DNA of 64,000 bases from Salinicoccus sediminis (GTDB lineage Bacteria; Bacillota; Bacilli; Staphylococcales; Salinicoccaceae). The stretch covers positions 372,001-436,000 of the forward strand of contig NZ_LAYZ01000002.1 in the NCBI RefSeq assembly GCF_000986795.1, written 5' to 3'. A program made the translations under genes and the position numbers. Below, one piece after another: positions 42,967 through 53,506 of the stretch (position 1 is its first letter; the number at the start of each line of letters is the position of its first letter). The notes beneath the pieces were generated by a model, which was given only the letters and a program-made list of their open reading frames with translations, had not been told where the DNA came from and did not search any database.

Positions 42967-44007
42967 ATGAGAGTGATCATAGAAAAACTGCTGCTGTACA
43001 TAGTGCTGACCGGTTTCTATTTCGCGGATGCTGAGGGGGCAAGCCTGATCATCGCACTGTTTGCTTTCATACTGTTCTTTTCCCTGGACTTGTCGGAACA
43101 CCGGTTCACCGTACTGGCCGCCACGGGGATTTTCACTTTATCCCTCCTGCTTGGCACGGGGTGGATCTATTATGTGCCTCTGCTCAGTTTCTCGGTGGCC
43201 GGCCGCTACAGAAAATGGGCCATTGCCACGTTCATCTTCCATCTGGCAGAACCGAAAATTTCACTGATTATGCTCTCGGGCATCGTCATATACATGGTCT
43301 ATCTGCGGGAGGGGATGTCGTCGCTGGAACTGGAGAACAAAAAGGTTAGAGACCAGTTGACAAGCGATAACCTGCTGCTCAGGCGGCAGCATAACGAACT
43401 GCTCAAAAATCATGAAAAAGACATATACATGGCGGGGTTGAATGAGCGGAACAGGATCGCCCGTGACATGCATGATGCACTCGGTCATTCACTGAGCAGC
43501 AGCATCCTGCTGATCGAGTCTCTGCAGTATGTCAGGGATGAGGAGAAGCTGAAGGAATCGCTCAGCCTGTTGCAGGGCAGGCTGAAGTCGGGCATGGATG
43601 ACATACGCATGAGCATCCACCATCTGTATGAAACATCCATCGATTTAAAATCGCGTATCGAAGACTATATGGAAGAGATGGAGCCGTTTGATGCAGAACT
43701 GTACTATGATGTGGATATGGAAATCGGACATGAGGTTAAAATAGATATCCTCTCCATAGTGAAAGAGGCACTTACGAACGTCAAAAAGCATTCTAAAGCG
43801 TCGGAAGTGAATGTTTTCATCAAAGAACAGAATGATTTTCTGACACTCTCCATAAAAGATAACGGCAGCAGGAAACCGGAGCAGAGCAAAGGCATGGGGC
43901 TTTTGTCCATGCGGGAAATCGTAGCGAAATACAGCGGGATATTCAATACATTCCATGACGGCGGATTTACGGTCCATATTACGCTTTACAAGGAGGGCAT
44001 CAGATAG
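42967..44007 (+). CDS. NarL/LiaS-group sensor histidine kinase
   Basis: This 346-residue kinase has four or five N-terminal membrane segments (residues 5-113) and almost no outer loop, the intramembrane-sensing type. A coiled coil follows (115-150), then the HisKA_3 box ERNRIARDMHDALGHSLSSS (His169). The ATPase domain has IVKEALTNVKKHS and GMGLLSMREIV. GGAGGTGAGGG precedes the ATG. It is one base from the regulator gene. It is likely to sense membrane or cell-wall stress and control the divergent ABC exporter. Confidence 0.88.
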   Translation: MRVIIEKLLLYIVLTGFYFADAEGASLIIALFAFILFFSLDLSEHRFTVLAATGIFTLSLLLGTGWIYYVPLLSFSVAGRYRKWAIATFIFHLAEPKISLIMLSGIVIYMVYLREGMSSLELENKKVRDQLTSDNLLLRRQHNELLKNHEKDIYMAGLNERNRIARDMHDALGHSLSSSILLIESLQYVRDEEKLKESLSLLQGRLKSGMDDIRMSIHHLYETSIDLKSRIEDYMEEMEPFDAELYYDVDMEIGHEVKIDILSIVKEALTNVKKHSKASEVNVFIKEQNDFLTLSIKDNGSRKPEQSKGMGLLSMREIVAKYSGIFNTFHDGGFTVHITLYKEGIR

Positions 44008-44607
44008 ATGGATATAATAATAGTAGATGATGATGCACTGGTTGTTAATGCCCTCGGGACGATATTGGAGGGTTCCGGACACACTGTTGTGGCCACGGGC
44101 GGAAGCGGGCGGGAGGCGGTTGTCCTTTACCGGAAACACACGCCGGATCTCCTGATGACGGATATACGGATGGACGGCATGTCCGGGCTTGAAGCGAGCA
44201 GGAAGATACTGGATGAAGACAGCAGGGCGAACATCCTGCTGATCACTACCTTCAAGGATGATGAGTACATACACGAGGCACTTAGAATCGGCTGCCGGGG
44301 CTATCTGCTCAAAGATAATTTCAAAGGGATACTGCCCGCCATCCAGGCGGTTGCATCCGGCAACATGGTCTTTGACAGCGATATCGTAAAAAGTATGTCC
44401 ACCCGGTCACATGGCCGGGCAATGGCAGATCTTTCCGAAAGGGAACAGGGGATACTCAGGGAAGTCGCCGACGGTCTGAGCAACCGGGAGATTGCAGAGA
44501 AACTGTATCTGAGTGAGGGGACTGTGAGGAATTACATCTCACAGATGCTGACAAAGCTTGAACTGCGTGACAGGACCCAGCTTGCCGTCTATTACTACAA
44601 AAACTAG
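44008..44607 (+). CDS. NarL/LuxR-family response regulator
   Basis: This 199-residue regulator has a receiver domain with Asp7-Asp9 and phosphoacceptor Asp52 (LLMTDIRMDGMSG). A LuxR-type helix-turn-helix occupies about 137-192 (LSEREQGILREVADGLSNREIAEKL, then VRNYISQMLTKLEL). It starts immediately after the kinase stop codon, so the two are made together. The likely target is the divergent ABC-2 exporter operon. Confidence 0.9.
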   Translation: MDIIIVDDDALVVNALGTILEGSGHTVVATGGSGREAVVLYRKHTPDLLMTDIRMDGMSGLEASRKILDEDSRANILLITTFKDDEYIHEALRIGCRGYLLKDNFKGILPAIQAVASGNMVFDSDIVKSMSTRSHGRAMADLSEREQGILREVADGLSNREIAEKLYLSEGTVRNYISQMLTKLELRDRTQLAVYYYKN

Positions 44608-44638
44608 AAAGAGGATGCCGGCCGGGCATCCTCTTTCT
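44606..44638. terminator. Bidirectional terminator
   Basis: AGAAAGAGGATGCC pairs with GGCATCCTCTTTCT around a CGG-like loop. T-rich stretches flank both sides. It is shared with convergent malA. Confidence 0.88.
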
Positions 44639-44646
44639 GTTTTGGA

Positions 44647-47590
<2,944 letters not shown>

Positions 47591-47617
47591 AAACTCCTTG
47601 TATATGTCTTAATGGCC

Positions 47618-47646
47618 ACTTTAAAGGAAGCGTTTTCAATTTCCAA
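47618..47646 (-). promoter_or_regulatory. malP-malA promoter
   Basis: On the minus strand TTGGAA and TAAAGT are separated by 17 bases. The spacer is occupied by the cre-like site. Confidence 0.5.
47625..47638. promoter_or_regulatory. cre-like CcpA operator in the malP promoter
   Basis: On the minus strand TGAAAACGCTTCCT agrees with the cre consensus TGWNANCGNTNWCA except at two 3' positions. Its position between -35 and -10 fits repression. Confidence 0.6.
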
Positions 47647-47736
47647 CACGTTTGACGCATTTAGGAATAGAATAGTACGATATGATTATATTTACAGGAG
47701 ACGGAAATATTTTCATCAAGGACAGGGGATAGGATA

Positions 47737-48495
47737 ATGGTACTGGATAAGCTCGTGAATCAGTATTATGATGCATTAAGTGACAATGATCTCTACGTCA
47801 TCAAAGTGATACATGACAATATAGACGATATGAAGGTGATGAAGATACAGGAGTTGGCAGAGCTCTCGCATATATCGATATCATCGATACACCGGCTGGC
47901 AAAGAAACTCGGTTTCGACGGCTACAGCGATCTGAAGTCATACATCAAGCTGAATGATGCAGCGGGGGAGGACACCCAGGATCTGATGGAACTGCTTGAG
48001 CATGATATAAAACAGACATTGAAGCACCTGGACCAGCTGAACTTCGACAGACTCAACCGCATGATCGATGAAGCGCCCTTCATCTACATCTACGGTACGG
48101 GGACCGCCCAGCTTGAAGTGGCAAACGACGTGCAGCGCCAGCTCCTGTCTTTATACAAGCGGTCGATGGTTTTGAAAAATGAACGGGAACTGATGAACGG
48201 CATCGAACAGTTGGCGGATGGGGAGATTCTTCTGATCATTTCACTTTCGGGGGAGACGAAAAACTTCGAGGATATCATCCATCTGATCAGAGCGAGGAAT
48301 GTACAGTACATCAGCGTCACGACGCTGAAAGACAACCTTCTTGCACAGAATGCGATGTTCAACATATATGTAAACAGCACGCCGTTCTATCTGTTCAACG
48401 GCATCAACAATTCCAGCTTCCTGCCTTACCACATCGTCTTCGACGTGATACTGCGGAAGTTCAGTAAATGGAAGAATGAACAGGCTGATGAATAG
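47737..48495 (+). CDS. glvR: GlvR-like RpiR-family regulator
   Basis: This 252-residue protein has an N-terminal RpiR helix-turn-helix (about 1-77, MKIQELAELSHISISSIHRLAKKLGFDGYSDL in part) and a C-terminal SIS sugar-phosphate domain (IYGTGTAQLEVANDVQ, LLIISLSGETKNFEDI). It is divergent from malP, as expected for the regulator of maltose PTS genes; B. subtilis GlvR activates its operon. The ligand is probably maltose-6'-phosphate or a product. Confidence 0.88.
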   Translation: MVLDKLVNQYYDALSDNDLYVIKVIHDNIDDMKVMKIQELAELSHISISSIHRLAKKLGFDGYSDLKSYIKLNDAAGEDTQDLMELLEHDIKQTLKHLDQLNFDRLNRMIDEAPFIYIYGTGTAQLEVANDVQRQLLSLYKRSMVLKNERELMNGIEQLADGEILLIISLSGETKNFEDIIHLIRARNVQYISVTTLKDNLLAQNAMFNIYVNSTPFYLFNGINNSSFLPYHIVFDVILRKFSKWKNEQADE

Positions 48496-48496
48496 A

Positions 48497-48528
48497 AAAT
48501 CTCCAGAACCGTGTTCTGGAGATTTTTC
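48497..48528. terminator. Bidirectional terminator
   Basis: AAAATCTCCAGAAC and GTTCTGGAGATTTT form a perfect stem flanked by A and T tracts. It is shared by glvR and the convergent dioxygenase-like gene. Confidence 0.92.
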
Positions 48529-48580
48529 TTACGATTAGTCAATGCCGATATACCGCCGTCTTTATACAGCCCCGTCAAAT

Positions 48581-49507
48581 TCAGTTGAGGGGATTCAGAT
48601 AGGTTTCTATGAAGTCCCGCTGGTCTTCGATTTTAGGCGAAAGGGAGAGGGTTTCACCCAGGCTGTCCAGAGGTTCGTCAACAGTGAATCCCGGGCCATC
48701 TGTGGAGAGCTCGATCGTGATGCCGCCCGGCGCCTGGATATAGACTGCCTTGAAATAATGGCGGTCGACGATACCTGAGTTCGGCCACTTTTCCTCCTGC
48801 AGTTTTAAGAGCATCTCCTGCAGGTGGTCTTCATCTGCGACCCTGAGCGAGAAATGATGGACGCTGCCGTAGCCTTCCTTTTCAAGCTGGCTGTTCCTCT
48901 GTTCGACGACATGGACGGAGTCCCGGCCGACCTTGACTTCGGCCTCTGTGCTTTCGTCGGTAAGGTCTCCTGCTGTTTCCCCGCCGAGCAGTTCGAGCAG
49001 CTGGAGCGCCGCTTTCAAATACTGGACGGTGATTTCAACCGCACCGATTGAAGTGATGGCATACTCCTTCGGTATTTCATCGGTTGAATTGGGTTCGGAA
49101 TCATCATATTCAGTATCGACCATGAGTGCCATGCGCTGTTTTTCATGATCTTCAAAAATCATGGACATATGGCCGAAACGTTCTGTGAAACCTTCGTGGT
49201 AGACACCTTTTTCATCGAAGCGGTTTCTGAAGAATTCCAGTGCTTCCATGGACGGTACCCTGAATATGGTCCTTGATATGCTGTTGGTGCCGGGCTGGAA
49301 TTTTGGGGCATTGAATATCTCGAAGAACGTAATATCCGTCCCGGGCGTCCCTTTGTAATCGGCGTAGAAGAGGTGATACATGCCGGTGTCATCCTGGTTG
49401 ACGGTCTTTTTGACGAGCCGGAGCCCTAATATATTTGTATAGAAATCATGGTTGTCGAGTATTTCCTTCGTGATGGACGATACATGGTGAATGCCTTTGA
49501 CTGTCAT
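48581..49507 (-). CDS. MhqO-like glyoxalase/ring-cleaving dioxygenase
   Basis: This 308-residue protein is built of two vicinal-oxygen-chelate halves. The first metal ligand is His7 of GIHHVSSI; later metal-site segments are GSVHHFSLRVAD and YIQAPGGITIELSTDGPG. The family includes B. subtilis MhqO and MhqA, which help resist hydroquinones and catechols. AAGGAG precedes the ATG. It is divergent from an MhqD-like hydrolase gene, and the same pair occurs in quinone-response regulons, supporting a detoxification role. Confidence 0.86.
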   Translation of the reverse strand: MTVKGIHHVSSITKEILDNHDFYTNILGLRLVKKTVNQDDTGMYHLFYADYKGTPGTDITFFEIFNAPKFQPGTNSISRTIFRVPSMEALEFFRNRFDEKGVYHEGFTERFGHMSMIFEDHEKQRMALMVDTEYDDSEPNSTDEIPKEYAITSIGAVEITVQYLKAALQLLELLGGETAGDLTDESTEAEVKVGRDSVHVVEQRNSQLEKEGYGSVHHFSLRVADEDHLQEMLLKLQEEKWPNSGIVDRHYFKAVYIQAPGGITIELSTDGPGFTVDEPLDSLGETLSLSPKIEDQRDFIETYLNPLN

Positions 49508-49526
49508 GGCTATCGCTCCTTAAAGT

Positions 49527-49549
49527 CTATTACTATCAGTATATAATAG
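49527..49549. promoter_or_regulatory. Dyad between the mhqO-like and mhqD-like genes
   Basis: CTATTA and TAATAG are complementary arms 11 bases apart in the 79-base divergent gap, with TATAAT-like sequence inside. It could be a quinone-sensing MarR-type (MhqR/QsrR) site, but the sequence does not clearly match either consensus. Confidence 0.4.
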
Positions 49550-49586
49550 AGATGGGTTAAACTCTAATAAAGGAGGACGATCTTAA

Positions 49587-50210
49587 ATGGAACATCTGTT
49601 TATAAAAAGCAGGAATGGAAGCGACCGGACGCTGGTCCTCTTCCACGGCACCGGCGGGAGGGAGACGGACCTGCTCGAAGTCTCAACCATGGTGAATGCT
49701 TCCGCCAACGTACTGGCTTTGCGCGGTGCGGTGGAAGAGAATGGACAGGCGAGATATTTCAGACGGCTGTCTCCCCGGGAATATGACCAGGAGAGCCTGC
49801 GTGAGGAAGGCATGAAGACCGCCTCTTTGATAAGGGAGCTCGCTTCTGAATATGAACTGGACATGGCGAAAGCGGTCTATATAGGCTACTCCAACGGCGC
49901 AAACATGGCGGCCCATCTGCTGCTCAACCACGATATCGCCGTGGCCGGGGCAATGCTCATGCACCCTGCCTACAGGAGTGAACTGATTGAGAGAGATATA
50001 CTGCTCCAAAGCAGTGTACTGCTCACTGCGGGTGCCCGGGACATGACAGCCACAGCGGGCGAAGCCTACGAACTGAAGCAGTCCCTTGAACTGAAAGGTG
50101 CATCCGTTGAAGTGAAGCTCACAGATGGCGGCCATGAGATCGTTTCCGAAGAGCTCATGGAAGGCCATGTATGGTATTTGAAAGTGGATGGCATGATGGA
50201 TGAACTATAG
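49587..50210 (+). CDS. MhqD-like alpha/beta hydrolase
   Basis: This 207-residue carboxylesterase/phospholipase-type hydrolase has the oxyanion region LFHGTGGRETDLL, the nucleophile elbow GYSNGANMA (Ser near 109) and C-terminal His in DGGHEIVSEE. The acid is probably Asp in AGARDMTAT. Relatives (B. subtilis MhqD) belong to the methylhydroquinone response. AAAGGAGG precedes the ATG. Its stop codon abuts the stop of the convergent HAD gene within the palindrome CTATAG. Confidence 0.86.
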   Translation: MEHLFIKSRNGSDRTLVLFHGTGGRETDLLEVSTMVNASANVLALRGAVEENGQARYFRRLSPREYDQESLREEGMKTASLIRELASEYELDMAKAVYIGYSNGANMAAHLLLNHDIAVAGAMLMHPAYRSELIERDILLQSSVLLTAGARDMTATAGEAYELKQSLELKGASVEVKLTDGGHEIVSEELMEGHVWYLKVDGMMDEL

Positions 50211-51044
50211 GTATGTTTTCCTGAGGTATTTTTCCAGTCCGTCTTCATCACATGTATAGTCTGTAATATCCCCGGCGGCGGATCTGATGTCATCATCGGC
50301 ATTTTTCATCGCCGTTGCTTTGCCCGTCTTTTCAAACAAGGGGATGTCGTTCATCGAATCACCGATGGCATGCACATCTTCGAAGCGGATATCGAAATGC
50401 TCGAGCAGTGTCTCTATGCCGGTCGACTTATCAATCCCCTTCTGCATCACTTCGGCATTATGGACACTGGTCGTATAGAGCGCATAATCTCCTGAGTCCC
50501 GGTTCTGTTCCAGAAAATTGTACCAGTCGCCGATTTTCTTTTCATCCACGCTGAAGAAGAACATTTTGACGACATCTTCATAGGGCAGGGCATCGACCCA
50601 CTGTTCATCCTGTTTCAGGCTTGTTTCAGTGAAGTCGATTTCAAAGGCTTTCAGTGAAGCCGGCCTTTCCAGCTGGAAATCCCTGATTATATAATCCCTG
50701 TCCTGCAGGTGGGTGCGTGAGGAATTCTCCAGGGTATGGACTTCATAATAGATTTCACGTTTCCGGGCTTCACCGATTATCTTTTCGACAGTGTCGGGAC
50801 TGAACGAAGTGGCGTCAATCTGTACGCCGTCTACATATACCCCCATGCCGCTTGCGGCGACATATCCGTCAAGCGGACAGTTGTCCGGTGTGATGGATTG
50901 TATTTCGTGGCTTGTCCTGCCGGTGGCAAAAAATATATACATCCCTTTTTCTTTCAGCTCTGCAAGTGTATCAGGCAGGGTAAGGGGGAATTCTGCTTTA
51001 TGGTTGAGTATTGTACCGTCCATATCCAGGGCGATTGCTTTCAT
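50205..51044 (-). CDS. Cof-type HAD-superfamily phosphatase
   Basis: This 279-residue protein has HAD motif I ALDMDGTIL (Asp7, Asp9), motif II ATGR, a C2B-type cap between about 80 and 190, the motif III lysine (QKGIDKSTGI) and motif IV GDSMNDIPLFE. Such enzymes dephosphorylate sugar phosphates, nucleotides or flavin intermediates; the substrate cannot be named. It is a monocistronic gene that ends exactly at the stop of the preceding convergent gene, with no terminator between. Confidence 0.87.
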   Translation of the reverse strand: MKAIALDMDGTILNHKAEFPLTLPDTLAELKEKGMYIFFATGRTSHEIQSITPDNCPLDGYVAASGMGVYVDGVQIDATSFSPDTVEKIIGEARKREIYYEVHTLENSSRTHLQDRDYIIRDFQLERPASLKAFEIDFTETSLKQDEQWVDALPYEDVVKMFFFSVDEKKIGDWYNFLEQNRDSGDYALYTTSVHNAEVMQKGIDKSTGIETLLEHFDIRFEDVHAIGDSMNDIPLFEKTGKATAMKNADDDIRSAAGDITDYTCDEDGLEKYLRKTYL

Positions 51045-51275
51045 TTCTGTCGTCTCCTCGTCAAAGTTATATATTAAAATCAGTGTATTTCCGCCGTAAA
51101 CCGGATTGTTGTGCTAAAATATTCAGTATTATTTATCATTATAAATTGGGTGTTATGATACCAGCAGGCCGTTTTTTCGTACTTCAGATGCTGAACACCG
51201 GCGGTGCCGCGGCGGTCATCCCGGCAGTATCCATACTTAATTCTAGACATTTTGCCATGTCTTTTAAAGTGAATT

Positions 51276-51386
51276 ATGAATCAGAAGCATGAATCTCTCC
51301 CGGACCGGCTCATCCTTTCTCCAAGGATTCCTCTGTTCTTCATCGTCCTGGGTCCGATCGTCTTCGTATATCTCATCATGCTGTAG
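51276..51386 (+). CDS. Putative 36-residue single-helix membrane peptide
   Basis: A short frame starts at ATG 51276, immediately after an in-frame stop, and ends at TAG 51384-51386. The first 16 residues are polar and charged; the last 19 or so are very hydrophobic (IPLFFIVLGPIVFVYLIML), a clear membrane helix with a proline and GP kink. Its stop codon overlaps the GGAGGG of the AEC carrier gene, whose start is 12 bases later, so translation could be coupled. The ribosome binding site is weak (AAAGTGA). The rest of the 354-base gap from 51045 shows no other convincing gene. Confidence 0.4.
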   Translation: MNQKHESLPDRLILSPRIPLFFIVLGPIVFVYLIML

Positions 51387-51398
51387 GAGGGAAGTGGA

Positions 51399-52322
51399 AT
51401 GGGCGGTTTCATCTTCATATTCATGAATGTCATACTCCCGATCATCATCATAGTATCCACGGGCTATGTCATCCAGCTCAAATTCAAGCTCGACCGCGGG
51501 ACCCTGGCAAAGCTTGCGATCCATTATGTGATGCCGGCGTTCATATTCATGAGCCTGTATGAATCGGATATCAATTTTTCGCTGTTCGTGAAAATCCTGT
51601 TATTCCTCAGCCTGTATGCTTTCGTAACATTCCTGATTACGCGTTTCATCGCCCGGTTTCTCGGTCTCGACAGGGGGCAGCGCATCCTTTTTACAAATTC
51701 CAACCTGTTCTATAATGCGGGGAACTATGGTGTGCCGGTCAACGATCTCGTATTCAGGAGCGACCCGTACGCGATGAGCGTGCAGGTCATCATGGTCGTC
51801 TTTCAGAACATGTTCGCATATTCATACGGCATATTCTCGCTGAGTGCGGAAAATTCAGGGAGGGGCAGGGCACTTCTTGGCTATTTCAGAATGCCGATAT
51901 TCTACGGGCTTGCCCTCGGACTCCTGTTCAACTATTTTGATATCGGCATGCCGCCCCCAGTCACATCCGCCCTCGATTACATGAGGAATGCGATGATCGG
52001 GATCGTGCTGTTCATACTCGGTGCCCAGATTGCCGGCATAAAATTCAGGCGTCTCAGGTTCAGTGCATTCACAGCAAGCCTCTCAAGGCTTGTAATCGGT
52101 CCGGCAGTGGCGTTTGCGATGCTGCTTCTGTCAGGCATTGAAGGAACCACAGCGCAGGCGATCCTTATCACCTCTGCAATGCCGGCGGCTGTGAACAGTT
52201 CAATCATTGCCCAGCAGTACAGTGATGATCCTGAGTATGCAGCTGAAATCGTCATGATGAGTACGCTTCTGAGTGCTGCGACAGTGTCTTTCGTCATATA
52301 TGCCGCCATGAGCATATTCTGA
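51399..52322 (+). CDS. AEC-family (auxin efflux carrier-like) transporter
   Basis: This 307-residue protein has about ten membrane segments in two halves. It carries N-terminal LPIIIIVSTGYVI and HYVMPAFIFMSLYES, a central NLFYNAGNYGVPV motif, and a final ITSAMPAAVNSSIIAQQY, all typical of the BART-superfamily AEC group. Bacterial members move malate, malonate or other organic acids. AGGAGGG precedes the ATG and overlaps the stop of a tiny membrane frame. Substrate unknown. Confidence 0.85.
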   Translation: MGGFIFIFMNVILPIIIIVSTGYVIQLKFKLDRGTLAKLAIHYVMPAFIFMSLYESDINFSLFVKILLFLSLYAFVTFLITRFIARFLGLDRGQRILFTNSNLFYNAGNYGVPVNDLVFRSDPYAMSVQVIMVVFQNMFAYSYGIFSLSAENSGRGRALLGYFRMPIFYGLALGLLFNYFDIGMPPPVTSALDYMRNAMIGIVLFILGAQIAGIKFRRLRFSAFTASLSRLVIGPAVAFAMLLLSGIEGTTAQAILITSAMPAAVNSSIIAQQYSDDPEYAAEIVMMSTLLSAATVSFVIYAAMSIF

Positions 52323-52392
52323 TGATTTATCAAAAGTGCCCCTGTTGTGGTAAAATGGAGGGAAGATAAACGGGACGAAGGAGATTTCCAGT

Positions 52393-53424
52393 ATGGTCAG
52401 TATCAATGAGCACTTGAATGTGTATAATATGAGCGATCTGAAGCAGATGGCCCGCACGATTTCGGTGAAGAATTTTTCCAAATTGAAAAAAGAGGAACTG
52501 ATTGATGCAATCGTCGAAAAACAGAAGCAGCCTGAAACCGCAGCGTATGCCTACCGTTACATCGATGATGCATCTTTTGAGAGCTGGCGAGATGCAGCAA
52601 AGGGCGGGAACGAAGATCACTACAGCCTCGAGCAGGTTTTCGGCCTCTACATCATGGGATATGCAGTCGAGGACATGGAGCAGGAGGACCGCTATTTCAT
52701 TACGGATACGGCAGCGGGCCTGTTCGGCGGAGCCGATACAGAGGGGAACCGGGAAGTGCGCATCAGCGTACAGAGGAAACTGAATCTGATCCGGGCGTCA
52801 CTGCATCTGTACGGCATTGTAACTTTCAAACAGCTGATCCATCTGTTCAAAAAATACTATGACATGGACATTACGGCCGAGGAGATTACAGACTTTCTTG
52901 GCGCATCCCCTTACGATATCACAATCAATGGGGAGAACGGGGAAATTGTCATAGATGACATGAATGACGAGCAGTATCAGATGGTGCGCAGACTGCAGGG
53001 AGACCGGCCTTACTATGAGCCTGAATTTGCGAAGTTCATCAAGTTCAGCGATCCGAATTTCATCGATGAATCCGTCCATCACACAGAGCTGAGGGACTGG
53101 ATTGCAGAAAATACGGATGCACCCAAAGAGCAGCACCGCAATATCTATATCTCCCTGCTGCAGCTGATCATGAGAGGGGCAAACCAGGATGAAGTCATAC
53201 AGTACCTGGTGTCACTCGGTGTGGAATTCAAAGATGACGGAGAGCGGCGCAGTTTCTTCGATAACATCGCTGGAATCGTGAATAATACGAGACATTTCAA
53301 ATTCCGGGGACATAAGGAATCGGAACTGCAGACGAAAACGATCGTCAGAGAAATCAAAGTGGGCAGGAATGATCCGTGTCCATGTGGCAGCGGCAAAAAG
53401 TACAAGAAGTGCTGCGGAGCATAA
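52393..53424 (+). CDS. Rho-N and SEC-C domain protein
   Basis: The 343-residue protein begins with a Rho N-terminal-like helix bundle (residues 12-42, [16 protein letters not shown] and [13 protein letters not shown]), which binds nucleic acid in other proteins. The middle part (about 50-300) is acidic and helical and I do not recognise it. It ends with a SEC-C zinc motif, [16 protein letters not shown], as in SecA tails. GAAGGAG precedes the ATG. The combination suggests a regulatory or ribosome/RNA-associated role, but that is inference. Confidence 0.75.
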   Translation: MVSINEHLNVYNMSDLKQMARTISVKNFSKLKKEELIDAIVEKQKQPETAAYAYRYIDDASFESWRDAAKGGNEDHYSLEQVFGLYIMGYAVEDMEQEDRYFITDTAAGLFGGADTEGNREVRISVQRKLNLIRASLHLYGIVTFKQLIHLFKKYYDMDITAEEITDFLGASPYDITINGENGEIVIDDMNDEQYQMVRRLQGDRPYYEPEFAKFIKFSDPNFIDESVHHTELRDWIAENTDAPKEQHRNIYISLLQLIMRGANQDEVIQYLVSLGVEFKDDGERRSFFDNIAGIVNNTRHFKFRGHKESELQTKTIVREIKVGRNDPCPCGSGKKYKKCCGA

Positions 53425-53434
53425 TCTTTTTCAG

Positions 53435-53463
53435 TGAAGCCCTGCGGGGAAGGCAGGGCTTCA
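53435..53463 (+). terminator. Intrinsic terminator after the SEC-C gene
   Basis: TGAAGCCCTGC and GCAGGGCTTCA pair around a GGGGAAG loop, followed by TTTATATTATTT. Confidence 0.8.
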
Positions 53464-53506
53464 TTTATATTATTTCATGATTGAATTTTCAGAAAGGGGA
53501 AGAGGA

